A stretch of DNA of 64,000 bases from Cellulomonas endophytica (lineage in GTDB: Bacteria; Actinomycetota; Actinomycetes; Actinomycetales; Cellulomonadaceae), in contig NZ_RWJX01000009.1 of the NCBI RefSeq assembly GCF_004123805.1, positions 1 to 64,000 of the forward strand. Direction: 5' to 3'. Numbering within the stretch: the first letter of the stretch is position 1; every line of letters begins with the position of its first letter. The notes beneath the pieces are model-generated. The model had not been told where the DNA came from. It did no database searches and saw nothing but the letters and a program-made list of their open reading frames with translations. A program made the position numbers and the translations under genes. Positions 33,384 to 41,719 of this stretch are shown here, in pieces.

Positions 33384-34679
33384 ATGAGCCACCCCCTCGC
33401 CCCCGCGCCCGTCGCGCCCCCTCCGCTCGGCGCCTGGTCCCGCGTGTGGCGCTACGGGGTCGTCGCCCTCGTCGCGCTCCTGGTGTGGGTGCTGGTCGCG
33501 TGGGACTCGATCACGGCGAGCGGCACCCGGGAGGAGCCGCCGCCGGGCGACGTCGGCCCCGTCGGCGCGGCCCTCGCGCTCGACGCCCTCCTCGGGCTCG
33601 CGGCCGTCGCGCTGCTGCCCCTGCGGCGCCGGCACCCCGTGCTCGTGGGGGTCCTCACGACCGGCGCGACCGCCCTCTCGGGGTCCGCCCTCGGCGCGGC
33701 AGCGCTGGCCGTCGTCTCGCTCTCCACCCGTCGCCGGTGGCGGGAGGTCGTCCCCGTCGTCGGCGTCCTGCTCGCCGCAACCCTCGTCTACGAGGTCGCG
33801 TTCCGACCCGCGTGGGCCCAGGTCGACCTGTCGCTGCCGGGTGCGCTGGGGTCCGTCGCCCTGGCGCTCGTCGCGGCGGCGGCCCTCGTGGCGACGGGGT
33901 CGTTCGTCGGGGCCCGGCGCGAGCTCCTCGTGCAGCTCCGGGAGCGCGCGGAGACGGCCGAGCAGCAACGCGCCCTCGCGGAGGAGGCCGCGCGCGAGGG
34001 CGAGCGGCTGCGGATCGCCCGGGAGATGCACGACGTGCTCGCCCACCGCATCTCGCTCGTCGGGCTGCACGCGGGCGCCCTCGCCTACCGGACGGACCTC
34101 GGCCGCGAGGAGACGGCGCAGGTCGCGACCGTGGTCCAGGAGAACGCGCACCTCGCGCTCGAGGAGCTGCGGGAGGTGCTCGGCGTGCTGCGCCAGGGGG
34201 CCGACGGGGCCGCCGACGCGGAGGCGGTCGCCGAGCCGCCCCAGCCGACCCTGGCGGAGCTGCCCGCCCTCGTCGCCGACGCGCGCGACGCCGGCCAGAC
34301 CGTGACGCTCCGGCTGGACGTGGCGGACGGCCACGACCTCGCCCGCGTGCCCGCGACCGCCTCGCGCACCGCCTTCCGCGTGGTGCAGGAGGGGCTGACG
34401 AACGCCCGCAAGCATGCACCGGGCTCCCCCGTGGACGTCGTCGTCACGGTGGGCGCGGCGCACGCGGTGCACGTCCGGGTCGTCAACGGCGCCGTCGCAC
34501 CCGTCGGCGCGGGGGCGGGTCCCGCCGGGGGCGTGCCGCCGTGGCGGCCGCCGGGTGCGGGGGTGGGCCTCACCGGGCTGGAGGAGCGGGCGGACCTCGC
34601 GGGCGGGCGGCTCCGCGCCGGGCCCGACGCGTCGGGGCGCTTCGTCCTCGAGCTCGACCTCCCCGGCGGTGCGGCGTGA
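33384..34679 (+). CDS. NarL-type sensor histidine kinase
   Basis: 431 aa. Four to five N-terminal transmembrane helices (first at about 22-42) with no large sensor domain, then a coiled linker (RRELLVQLRERAETAEQQRALAE), and HisKA_3 with phosphoacceptor H216 in REMHDVLAHRISLVGLH. The HATPase part has TAFRVVQEGLTNARKHAPG (N box) and GVGLTGLEERADLAGGRLRA (G box). Intramembrane-sensing kinases of this type often respond to envelope stress. Its stop overlaps the start of the response regulator (GTGA), so they form one unit. Confidence 0.92.
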   Translation: MSHPLAPAPVAPPPLGAWSRVWRYGVVALVALLVWVLVAWDSITASGTREEPPPGDVGPVGAALALDALLGLAAVALLPLRRRHPVLVGVLTTGATALSGSALGAAALAVVSLSTRRRWREVVPVVGVLLAATLVYEVAFRPAWAQVDLSLPGALGSVALALVAAAALVATGSFVGARRELLVQLRERAETAEQQRALAEEAAREGERLRIAREMHDVLAHRISLVGLHAGALAYRTDLGREETAQVATVVQENAHLALEELREVLGVLRQGADGAADAEAVAEPPQPTLAELPALVADARDAGQTVTLRLDVADGHDLARVPATASRTAFRVVQEGLTNARKHAPGSPVDVVVTVGAAHAVHVRVVNGAVAPVGAGAGPAGGVPPWRPPGAGVGLTGLEERADLAGGRLRAGPDASGRFVLELDLPGGAA

Positions 34680-35353
34680 CCGCCGCCCCCGGCGGCGGCG
34701 CCGTGCGGGTCGTCGTGGTCGACGACGACCCCCTGGTGCGGACCGGGCTGCGCCTCGTCCTGGGCGGCGACCCGGGGATCGAGGTGGTCGGCGAGGCCGG
34801 CGACGGGCAGGAGGGCCTCGCGCTCGTGCGCCGGCACACGCCCCACGTGGTCCTCATGGACATCCGCATGCCCCGTCTCGACGGGCTGGCGGCGACCCGG
34901 CGCGTCGTCGAGGAGGGTCTGCCGACGCGGGTCCTGGTGCTCACCACCTTCGACACCGACGAGATGGTCCTCACCGCGCTGCGGCACGGGGCCGCCGGGT
35001 TCCTCCTCAAGGACACGCCGCCGGCCGCGCTGGTGGACGCCGTCCGCCGGGTGGCGGCGGGCGACCCGATGCTCTCCCCCGCCGTCACGGCGCGGGTCAT
35101 CGCGGCCGCGACCGAGGCGCGGGGCGACGAGGTGCGCCGCCGTCAGGCCCTGCGCCGTCTCGAGGTCCTCACGGTGCGGGAGCGGGAGGTCGCGCTGGCG
35201 GTCGCGCGCGGGCTGACCAACGCCGAGATCGCCGCCGCGCTCCACCTCGGCACGGCCACGGTGAAGACGCACGTGGGGCACCTGTTCGAGAAGCTCGACG
35301 CGACGAACCGCGTCCAGATCGCCCGCTGGGTGCACGACGCCGGCGAGGCCTGA
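34676..35353 (+). CDS. NarL/LuxR-type response regulator
   Basis: 225 aa from the GTG overlapping the kinase stop. Receiver domain with acidic pair VVVDDDPLVRTG, phosphoacceptor D62 in LMDIRMPRLDG, Thr in VLTTFDTDE and Lys in FLLKDTPP. C-terminal LuxR HTH: LTVREREVALAVARGLTNAE and LHLGTATVKTHVGHLFEKL. Cognate partner of the preceding kinase. Target genes are not evident; the following strong hairpin terminator ends the unit. Confidence 0.93.
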   Translation: MTAAPGGGAVRVVVVDDDPLVRTGLRLVLGGDPGIEVVGEAGDGQEGLALVRRHTPHVVLMDIRMPRLDGLAATRRVVEEGLPTRVLVLTTFDTDEMVLTALRHGAAGFLLKDTPPAALVDAVRRVAAGDPMLSPAVTARVIAAATEARGDEVRRRQALRRLEVLTVREREVALAVARGLTNAEIAAALHLGTATVKTHVGHLFEKLDATNRVQIARWVHDAGEA

Positions 35354-35400
35354 CCGGCACCCGCTCCAGCACCCCGCTCCACCCCGCTCCGGCCCGCTCC

Positions 35401-35432
35401 GGCCCCGCCCGTCGGCCTCGACGGGCGGGGCC
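35401..35432. terminator. 14-bp hairpin, bidirectional terminator
   Basis: GGCCCCGCCCGTCG-GCCT-CGACGGGCGGGGCC, a perfect 14-bp stem with 4-nt loop between the convergent response regulator and cupin genes. Confidence 0.85.
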
Positions 35433-35436
35433 CCCG

Positions 35437-35796
35437 TCAGCGGTCGCGGGACGGGCCCTCCGCCGGCACGTCGCGCGGGTCGAGCCCGGTCACGGTCGTG
35501 AGGAGGAAGACGGCGTCCTCCTCCGCGCGCACGGAGTGACGGGCGTGCTCGAGCACCGCGAGCTGCCCGGCGCGCAGCGGCGAGGTCCGCGTCCCGGTCA
35601 CGGTGACGCTGCCGTGCAGCACCTGGACGCTGGCGGCGTGCGGGCTGTTGTGCTCGCCCAGCTCGGCGCCGGCGCGCAGCGCGATCACCGTCTGGCGGAG
35701 CACGCCGTCGTGGAGGACGAGCTCCGCCGAGCGTCCGTGCTCGTCGCGGTGCGCGGCCTCCAGGTGTCGGCGTGCCAGGTCGGCGAGGTCGGCCAT
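35437..35796 (-). CDS. small cupin-fold protein
   Basis: 119 aa, single cupin domain: ALRAGAELGEHNSPHAASVQ and VLHGSVTVTG (motif 1 with partial metal ligands His) and AGQLAVLEHARHSVRAEEDAVFLL (motif 2). The second His of motif 1 seems replaced by Ser/Asn, so metal binding is uncertain. Similar small cupins are linked with stress or LPS-like regulation without firm function. GGAGG-type sequence precedes the ATG. Confidence 0.78.
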   Translation of the reverse strand: MADLADLARRHLEAAHRDEHGRSAELVLHDGVLRQTVIALRAGAELGEHNSPHAASVQVLHGSVTVTGTRTSPLRAGQLAVLEHARHSVRAEEDAVFLLTTVTGLDPRDVPAEGPSRDR

Positions 35797-35888
35797 GGTC
35801 CCTCCGTCGTCGTCGTCGGTCGTGGCTGGTCGTGGCTGGTCGCTGCCGGGTCGTGGCCCGGGGAGCCGTCCGTGGCGGCCGGGCGGGC

Positions 35889-36047
35889 TCAGCCCGGGGT
35901 GCCGTGCCCCGCCCGGTCGGGCTCGGCGCGGGCGACGTCCGCCACCTCCTCCTCGGGGCGCGGCGCGATCGTCTCGTCGTCCTCGAGCAGGGGGATCTCG
36001 TCGGTCCGGAAGGTGGGGCCGTCCGAGCCGGTCGGGGTGCTGGTCAT
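35889..36047 (-). CDS. small acidic hypothetical protein
   Basis: 52 aa (MTSTPTGSDGPTFRTDEIPL, then an Asp/Glu-rich stretch EDDETIAPRPEEE). No domain is recognised and it is likely disordered. GGAGG 4 nt before the ATG is a strong ribosome-binding site. It is located between the cupin and metallo-hydrolase genes on the same strand, 34 bp after the latter's stop, so possibly cotranscribed with it. Confidence 0.6.
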   Translation of the reverse strand: MTSTPTGSDGPTFRTDEIPLLEDDETIAPRPEEEVADVARAEPDRAGHGTPG

Positions 36048-36081
36048 GCGTCCTCCAGGGGTGTGCCGTGCCGGGTCCGGG

Positions 36082-36738
36082 TCAGAGCTCGAGGGGGGTG
36101 CCGCGCTCCAGGCGGACGGGCTCCCCCGCGCCGCCGAGGTTCGTCAGGAGGGTGCGTGCCAGGCCCTGGCCGGGCTCGCTCAGCACGGCCTCGTGGATGG
36201 GCACGACCCGGTCCGGCCCCACGGCGCGCACGTAGTCGATCGCGTGCTCGAGCTTGAGCCAGGGGCCGCCGACCGGGACGAGCAGCGTGGCGACCGCCGT
36301 GCCCTCCGGGGGCAGCGTGTACGCGTCGCCCGGGTGGAGCACGCCCTCGACGAGGTAGCCGACGTTGTCCAGGCCGGGCAAGTCGGGGTGGATGACGGCG
36401 TGCCGGCCGCCGAGCACCTGGACCGTGGCCCCCGCCGCCTCGACGGTGTCCCCCGGGCGGACGGCGTGGGCACGGTCGGACGGGACCCCGGCCGCCACCA
36501 GCGCGTCGACGACCGCGGCCGGGCCCCACACGTGCACCGCCGCCCCCGCGTCGCCGGCCAGCCAGGCCGCGAGGGGCTCGGCCTGCACGTGGTCGAAGTG
36601 GTCGTGCGTGACGAGCACCGCGGTAGCGCCGTCGAGGGCGGCGTCGACGTCGGAGAAGCCGCCCGGGTCCAGGACGAGGGCGCCGCCGGGCAGGTCGAGG
36701 CGGACGCAGGAGTGGCCCCAGTGGGTCAGTGTGCTCAT
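36082..36738 (-). CDS. metallo-beta-lactamase-fold hydrolase, UlaG-like
   Basis: 218 aa. The metal-binding motif THDHFDH lies at about 44-50, GHSCVRLDLPGGALVLDPGG at the N-terminus matches L-ascorbate-6-phosphate-lactonase (UlaG) and arsenic-independent MBL relatives, and the downstream ligands are in GGRHAVIH, HPGDAY and IHEAV. Cytoplasmic, probably Zn-dependent. No sugar-lactone pathway genes are adjacent, so the substrate is open. Confidence 0.85.
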   Translation of the reverse strand: MSTLTHWGHSCVRLDLPGGALVLDPGGFSDVDAALDGATAVLVTHDHFDHVQAEPLAAWLAGDAGAAVHVWGPAAVVDALVAAGVPSDRAHAVRPGDTVEAAGATVQVLGGRHAVIHPDLPGLDNVGYLVEGVLHPGDAYTLPPEGTAVATLLVPVGGPWLKLEHAIDYVRAVGPDRVVPIHEAVLSEPGQGLARTLLTNLGGAGEPVRLERGTPLEL

Positions 36739-36804
36739 GCGCCCAGCATGCCCCCCACCTGCGGATCCGTCGCGGGGAGGCGCTGCCTCCCGGGTGGGGC
36801 GGGG

Positions 36805-37386
36805 TCAGCCCGCCGTGCGGGCGCGGCGCCGCGCCGCGAGCTCGTCCATCGGGGAGTCGCCGGGCGCGTCGTCCTCGGCGCGCTCCGTCGGCAGCTCGGC
36901 CAGGGTGCCCTCGACCTCGCGCCACACACGGCCGACGGCGATGCCGAACACGCCCTGCCCGCCCTGGACGAGGTCGATGACCTCGTCGGCCGACGTGCAC
37001 TCGTACACGGAGGCGCCGTCCGACATGAGCGTGATCTGCGCGAGGTCGTCCACGCCCCGCTCGCGCAGGTGGCCCACGGCCGCCCGGATCTGCTGGAGCG
37101 AGACGCCGGTGTCGAGGAGCCGCTTGACGACCTTGAGCACGAGGATGTCGCGGAAGGAGTAGAGGCGCTGCGTGCCGGAGCCGGTCGCGGGGCGGATCGA
37201 CGGCTCGACGAGCCCGGTGCGCGCCCAGTAGTCCAGCTGGCGGTAGGTGATGCCGGCGGCGCGGCAGGCGGTCGGTCCGCGGTAGCCGGTGGCGGTGTCG
37301 AGGTCCGGCAGGTCGTCGTCGAAGAGGAGCCCTTGCGCGCGCTGCGGCACGCCGGGCTGCTGCTCGGCGTTCTCGGTGCTGACCAC
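36805..37386 (-). CDS. MerR-family regulator (Rv1830-type)
   Basis: 193 aa. MerR-like winged helix: TACRAAGITYRQLDYWARTGLVEP (about 40-63), wing SGTQRLYSFRDILVLKVV, then a dimerisation helix and a C-terminal domain with GASVYECTSADEVIDLV and AVGRVWREVEG. The gene order after DUF151 matches mycobacterial Rv1830, a regulator connected with growth and division. The N-terminal 35 residues are low-complexity. Downstream end of the conserved garA block. Confidence 0.85.
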   Translation of the reverse strand: MVSTENAEQQPGVPQRAQGLLFDDDLPDLDTATGYRGPTACRAAGITYRQLDYWARTGLVEPSIRPATGSGTQRLYSFRDILVLKVVKRLLDTGVSLQQIRAAVGHLRERGVDDLAQITLMSDGASVYECTSADEVIDLVQGGQGVFGIAVGRVWREVEGTLAELPTERAEDDAPGDSPMDELAARRRARTAG

Positions 37387-37520
37387 GGGATCCTCCTGGG
37401 GTGCGGACGGGTCGTCCCGCCGTCATCGGCCACGCTAGGGGCGGGTGCCACCTGGCGCAACGAGCGTCGCCCTGCGTGTCGCCCGGCGCGTCGGCCGGCA
37501 CGTCGCACCGCGGCCCGTGG

Positions 37521-38015
37521 TCAGGCGGGCGGGTCCTCGGCCTTGAAGTCGTCGGCGGAGACCTCGTCGAGGAACGCCCGGAACTCCTCCAGCTCGTCCT
37601 CGGGGGCCGTCCGGCGCACCTCCACACCCGCGCGGTCCACGACGCTGCGGGCGCACAGGACGGGGCAGCCGAACCGGAGCGCGACCGCGATCGCGTCCGA
37701 GGCGCGCGAGTCCACGTGGGCCCCGCCGGACAGGACGAGCTCGGCGTGGAAGACGCCGCGCTCGAGCGACGTGACGGCGACGCGCTCCACCCGCGACCCG
37801 GCGGCGACGAGCGCGGCGTGCAGGAGGTCGTGCGTGAGGGGCCGCGGGGGCACGCGGTCGGTGAGGGCGGCGACGATCGCGGCCCCCTCGGTCTCCCCCA
37901 CCACGATGGGGACGACGAGGTCGGTGCCGGGCTCCAGCAGGAGCACCAGGACGCCGGGCTCGTCCTCCTGCTGCCGCACGCCGACCACCTCGACGGTGAC
38001 GAGGTCCTCGGCCAT
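37521..38015 (-). CDS. DUF151 bifunctional nuclease-family protein
   Basis: 164 aa from ATG 38015. The BFN/DUF151 domain has VEVVGVRQQ, VPIVVGETEGAAIVAAL, LTHDLLHAALVAAGSRV and VDSRASDAIAVALRFGCPV. The family has reported nuclease activity in plants and a conserved place next to FtsR-type regulators in actinobacteria (Rv1829 position). Its role here is inferred only from context. The longer open frame upstream is excluded because the domain begins directly after this ATG. Confidence 0.88.
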   Translation of the reverse strand: MAEDLVTVEVVGVRQQEDEPGVLVLLLEPGTDLVVPIVVGETEGAAIVAALTDRVPPRPLTHDLLHAALVAAGSRVERVAVTSLERGVFHAELVLSGGAHVDSRASDAIAVALRFGCPVLCARSVVDRAGVEVRRTAPEDELEEFRAFLDEVSADDFKAEDPPA

Positions 38016-38118
38016 GCCCCCACGGTACGCCGGAGCGGGCGGTCCGGATCGGCGAGGGTGCGCCCGGTCGGCACGGTCGGAGCAATCGGCGCGATCGGCG
38101 CGGTCCGACGTCGGCCCG

Positions 38119-38949
38119 TCAGCGGCCGGTGTCCCCCAGCGCGGACCGCAGGAGGGCGGTGTGGGCCTGCCCGCACAGCTCCCCGAGCTCGGCGGCGAGA
38201 CCGGCGGCGCGGGCACGGGCGGACGCGCTGCGCTGGCCCCGCACGGGGGCCACCGCGGTCTCCACGAGCTCGACCTGCCGGTCCGCGGCCGCGCGGAAGG
38301 CCCGCAGGTGGCGGGCGCCGATGCCGTGCTCGGCCAGGGCCGCCGCGGCGCGGACGAGGTCGCGCTCCGCCGGGCCGAAGGTGCCGTCGACGCGCGGCCG
38401 CAGCACGCCCTGGTCGACGAGCTCGACCACCGCGTCGGCCGCCACCGCGCACTCCTGCGCGAGGCCGGCCGCGTCCCAGCGGTCCGGGGCGGCGACGGGC
38501 GAGCCGTCGCGGGTCGCGAGCCGGGCCCGGGGCGCCGGCCCGTCCTCGGCGCCCGCGTCCAGGGCCGCGAGCCGCTCGGCGATGACCTTGAGCGGCAGGT
38601 AGCGGTCCCGCTGCTGCCGCAGGACGTACCGCAGGCGCTCGACGTCGGCCGGGGAGTACTGCCGGTAGCCGGCCGGCGTGCGCACCGGCGTGACGAGGCC
38701 CTGCTCCTCCCAGAAGCGGAGCTTGGAGGTCGTCACGGCCGGGAACTCCACGCCGAGCGCGGCGAGCACGTCGGAGATCCGCATGGAGGCCTGGCGGGAG
38801 ATCCCGCGCGGCCAGGGCTCGGCCGCCCCCTGCTCGTCCTCGGCGAGGGCGGCGGCCCCCCGGGCGTCGGCGGACGCGTCGTCCGCGGCACCGGCCGGTC
38901 CGCCGTCGGCCGGGCGGGTGGCGCGTGCGGCCCCGTGCGCCGCCGTCAC
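38119..38949 (-). CDS. ftsR: MerR-family regulator FtsR-like (Rv1828-type)
   Basis: 276 aa. After a 55-residue Ala/Gly-rich leader, the HTH reads MRISDVLAALGVEFPAVTTS and LRFWEEQGLVTPVRTPAGYRQYSPADVERLR, the characteristic MerR core of FtsR (activator of ftsZ in Corynebacterium, Rv1828 in mycobacteria). The C-terminal half is helical effector/dimer region. GTG start overlaps the garA stop by 4 bp (GTGA). The leader length suggests the true N-terminus could be shorter (MRISDV), but coupling favours GTG 38949. Confidence 0.85.
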   Translation of the reverse strand: MTAAHGAARATRPADGGPAGAADDASADARGAAALAEDEQGAAEPWPRGISRQASMRISDVLAALGVEFPAVTTSKLRFWEEQGLVTPVRTPAGYRQYSPADVERLRYVLRQQRDRYLPLKVIAERLAALDAGAEDGPAPRARLATRDGSPVAAPDRWDAAGLAQECAVAADAVVELVDQGVLRPRVDGTFGPAERDLVRAAAALAEHGIGARHLRAFRAAADRQVELVETAVAPVRGQRSASARARAAGLAAELGELCGQAHTALLRSALGDTGR

Positions 38950-39431
38950 CCCTGGCCCTGGCCGCGGGCCGGGCTCGGGTGGAAGGTCAGGCGGTACTTG
39001 CCGATTTGCACCTCGTCGCCCGCGCGCAGCACCGTGTCGTCGATGCGCGTGCGGTTGACGTAGGTGCCGTTGAGCGAGCCGACGTCCCGGACGCTGAACC
39101 GGGTGCCCTCGCGCACGAACTCCGCGTGCTTGCGGGAGACCGTCACGTCGTCGAGGAAGATGTCGGCGTGCGTCGAGCGGCCCGCGAGGGTGCGGTCGGC
39201 GTCCAGGAGGAAGCGCGCGCCGGCGGAGGGGCCGCGCTGGACGACGAGCAGCGCGGAGGTGGCCGGCAGCGCGCCGACCGCGGCGACGTCCGCGGGCCCG
39301 AGGCCGACCGGCGCGAGCGCCTCGGCGTCCGCGCCCAGGTCGACGGCGCCGAACTGCATCGTCGTCTCGGGCAGCGACGGACGCTGCTCCGCCCCCGGTG
39401 CGTCCTCCGGACGGTCCCCCTGCTCGCTCAC
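38946..39431 (-). CDS. garA: FHA-domain protein GarA
   Basis: 161 aa from GTG 39431 (GGAGG 7 nt upstream). C-terminal FHA domain with the phosphothreonine-binding signature RSTHADIFLDDVTVSRKHAE and SLNGTYVNRTRI. The N-terminal PETTMQF matches the conserved ETT motif whose Thr is phosphorylated by Ser/Thr kinases in GarA/OdhI; phosphorylation makes the FHA fold bind its own tail and stops inhibition of 2-oxoglutarate metabolism. In place between DUF881 and ftsR genes, as in mycobacteria but without gcvH. Confidence 0.92.
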   Translation of the reverse strand: MSEQGDRPEDAPGAEQRPSLPETTMQFGAVDLGADAEALAPVGLGPADVAAVGALPATSALLVVQRGPSAGARFLLDADRTLAGRSTHADIFLDDVTVSRKHAEFVREGTRFSVRDVGSLNGTYVNRTRIDDTVLRAGDEVQIGKYRLTFHPSPARGQGQG

Positions 39432-39536
39432 TGCACGCCTCCCACCGAAGCCCACCGACGGACCTGGCACACCCTACGCACCTGCGGCCGCCACCGCGAC
39501 GACCTGCGCCGGGACGCCCGCGCGCCGTCGTCGGGG

Positions 39537-40406
39537 TCAGCCCCCGCCCGCCGGGACGGGCGTCGCGAAGACGGGGGGGACCGGCGTCGCCAGCGCCGTC
39601 ACCTCCACCTCGTCGCGGCGGGAGACGGTGCCGTCGCCCCCGTCGCGGCGGACGGCCGCCAGCGCGCCGCCGGGGATCTCCAGCGCGGTGGAGATCGTGT
39701 CGGGGTCGCCGATGACCAGCCACCGGTAGGGCGGCCGGAGCGTGACGCCGTCGAGCACGACCGCGCCCGGCGACCCCGTGAACGCGCTCGAGGCCACGAC
39801 GCGGACGTCGCCGAGCTGGAGGACCTCGGCCCCGGCGTTGCGCAGCTCCTCGAGGAGGTTGAGGAGCGTCTCGGGCTCGACGGTGCCGTCGGGGTCCGTG
39901 ACCGTCACGACGACGCCCGGGCCGACGGCCGGCAGCCGCCCCGTGAGGATGCCCTGCGTCTCGGCGGAGCGGCGTGCCGCCTCCTCGGCGGCCTGGCGCG
40001 AGCCCTCGTCGGACAGCAGCTCGTCCCGCTCCGCCGCCAGCCGCGCGACCTCGGAGGCGAGCTCGTCGCTGCGGGTGGTCGTCTCGTCGAGGAGCCGGAC
40101 GAGGTCGTCCTGGCGCAGGGACCCCAGCGAGGCCGTCCCGGCCTGGCGCACCTGCGCGACCGCCGCGAACCCCAGCAGCGCGCACAGCACGCCGATGACG
40201 ACCTGGGTGCGCGAGACGCGCGGGCGCAGCGCCTCGCGCAGGACCGCCCAGCCCGTCGGGGGGGCCGGCGGACGACCGGCGCCCGCGCCGTCGGCGGGTC
40301 CCGCCGGACGGGCGTCGGGGGCGGCAGGGCCGCTCCCGACGCCGCCCCTGACGCCGCTCCCGCCGCCGGGCCCGCCGCCCGGGCCCGCCCGGTGGCCGCC
40401 CGTCAT
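39537..40406 (-). CDS. DUF881 membrane-anchored protein (Rv1825-type)
   Basis: 289 aa. A Gly/Pro-rich cytoplasmic N-terminus, one TM helix (TQVVIGVLCALLGFAAVAQV, about 66-86), a coiled coil (RLLDETTTRSDELASEVARLAAERDELL) and a DUF881 domain with VGPGVVVTVTDP and NAGAEVLQLGDVRVVASSAF. An FtsL/DivIC-like topology suggests an envelope or division role, unproven. ATG start overlaps the small basic protein stop (ATGA). Confidence 0.9.
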   Translation of the reverse strand: MTGGHRAGPGGGPGGGSGVRGGVGSGPAAPDARPAGPADGAGAGRPPAPPTGWAVLREALRPRVSRTQVVIGVLCALLGFAAVAQVRQAGTASLGSLRQDDLVRLLDETTTRSDELASEVARLAAERDELLSDEGSRQAAEEAARRSAETQGILTGRLPAVGPGVVVTVTDPDGTVEPETLLNLLEELRNAGAEVLQLGDVRVVASSAFTGSPGAVVLDGVTLRPPYRWLVIGDPDTISTALEIPGGALAAVRRDGGDGTVSRRDEVEVTALATPVPPVFATPVPAGGG

Positions 40407-40735
40407 GCGTGGAAGAGGTGCCGGCGGATCGAGGCGGCGTTGGAGAAGATCCGGATCCCGAGCACGACGACGACCGCCGTGGACAGCTGCGAGCCGACGC
40501 CGAGCTGGTCGCCGAGGAAGACGATGAGCGCGGCGACGACGACGTTCGACAGGAACGAGACGAGGAAGACCTTGTCGTCGAAGATGCCGTCGAGGAGCGC
40601 GCGCAGGCCGCCGAACAGCGCGTCGAGCGCCGCGACGACCGAGATGGGCAGGTAGGGCTGCAGCTCCACCGGGACCTCGGGGCGCAGCACGAGCCCGAGC
40701 ACCACGCCGATGACCAGTCCGATGGCCGCGATCAT
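40403..40735 (-). CDS. small basic protein (DUF1290), membrane
   Basis: 110 aa with three to four hydrophobic helices (IAAIGLVIGVVLGLVL at the N-terminus; VFLVSFLSNVVVAALIVFLG in the middle). It matches the Sbp/DUF1290 family always found between the two DUF881 genes. Function unknown; the conserved DALFGGLRALLDGIFDDKVF loop lies between helices. ATG 40735 overlaps the upstream DUF881 stop and its own stop overlaps the next start, so three genes are translationally linked. Confidence 0.9.
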   Translation of the reverse strand: MIAAIGLVIGVVLGLVLRPEVPVELQPYLPISVVAALDALFGGLRALLDGIFDDKVFLVSFLSNVVVAALIVFLGDQLGVGSQLSTAVVVVLGIRIFSNAASIRRHLFHA

Positions 40736-41712
40736 CCGTCCCCGCCCCCCTCGTCGGCCCCGCCGTCCGGCGTGCCGTCCCCGTCCCCCGGTGCCCCCGG
40801 CTCCCGGGGCGCTCCCGTCGAGGAGGCTGCCACAGCCTGCCCCGTCACCGGGTCGATCCCCTCCGGCAGGTCGGCGACCCGGAGGCGGGTGCCGCCGCCG
40901 GCGGGCAGCTCCAGGCGGTCGACCTGCGCCACGTCGACCCCGATGCCCCAGAGGCTGCGCAGCGCGGCGAGGTGGTCCCCCGCCCCGGACCGGGCGAGCT
41001 CGACCTCGAGCGACCCGGCCGCGCCGACGGCCTCGACGCGGTAGGGCCCGACGAGGGGCACGAGGTCGACGAGGATCGCGCTCCCGGCGCTGCGGACGGC
41101 CGCGGTGCCGGTGAGGCGCTGCCCGTTGACGGCCACCGCCTCCGCCCCCGCCGCCCACAGCCCGTTGACGACGAGCTGCAGGTCGTCGTCCTGGACGGCG
41201 GCCTCCGGGTCGGAGCCGTCCGCGGCCCCCGCGCCGTCCGTGAGCACGACGCGCAGCCCCGGCCCGGCGACCGGCACGGCCGCCGCGGCGACGGCGTCGG
41301 CCGTGACGACCTGGGCGAGGGCGGGGTCCTGGGACGCGAGTAGCTCGCCCTGCAGGCCCTGGATCTCGCCGCCGAGCTCGGCGACGCGCGCGCTGCGCGC
41401 CGTGACCTCCGCCGAGCGCGTCTCGATCTGCCGCTCCAGGAGCGCGCGCGCCTGGGTGGCGGCGCCCGCGGGCCGGCGCAGGACGGCGACGCCCGCGGTG
41501 GTGACGAGGCCGAGGACGAGCGCGGTCACGGTGAGCAGGACGGCCGCCCGCCCGCCCCGCTCCGGCCGGACGCCGCGCTCCTCGAGCGCCCGCCGCCGGG
41601 CCGCCGCCTCGGCGTAGCCGGGGTCGAGCGGGCGTTCCTGCGCCTCGACGAGCAGCGTCATGGAGGCGTCGCGCCGCCGGGCGGTGCGGAGGGCGTCGGC
41701 CGAGGCCGTCAC
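40732..41712 (-). CDS. DUF881 membrane-anchored protein (Rv1823-type)
   Basis: 326 aa. Cytoplasmic N-terminus of about 55 residues, TM helix AAVLLTVTALVLGLVTTAGV, coiled coil (RQIETRSAEVTARSARVAEL), then a DUF881 domain with GPGLRVVLTDGAG, LQLVVNGLWAAGAEAVAVNG and a Gly/Asp-rich tail (PGDGDGTPDGGADEGGGDG). The paralogue of the gene at 39537-40406. GTG start 7 bp downstream of the phosphatidyltransferase stop. Confidence 0.9.
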   Translation of the reverse strand: MTASADALRTARRRDASMTLLVEAQERPLDPGYAEAAARRRALEERGVRPERGGRAAVLLTVTALVLGLVTTAGVAVLRRPAGAATQARALLERQIETRSAEVTARSARVAELGGEIQGLQGELLASQDPALAQVVTADAVAAAAVPVAGPGLRVVLTDGAGAADGSDPEAAVQDDDLQLVVNGLWAAGAEAVAVNGQRLTGTAAVRSAGSAILVDLVPLVGPYRVEAVGAAGSLEVELARSGAGDHLAALRSLWGIGVDVAQVDRLELPAGGGTRLRVADLPEGIDPVTGQAVAASSTGAPREPGAPGDGDGTPDGGADEGGGDG

Positions 41713-41719
41713 GACGCCG

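Noticed and set aside
31683-34472. 929-codon minus-strand frame across acyl-CoA synthetase and kinase genes
   Set aside because: Spans two genes and a terminator on the opposite strand; composition is that of an antisense shadow.
39432-39536. Short gcvH between DUF881 and garA
   Set aside because: Only 105 bp with no lipoyl-domain sequence in any frame.
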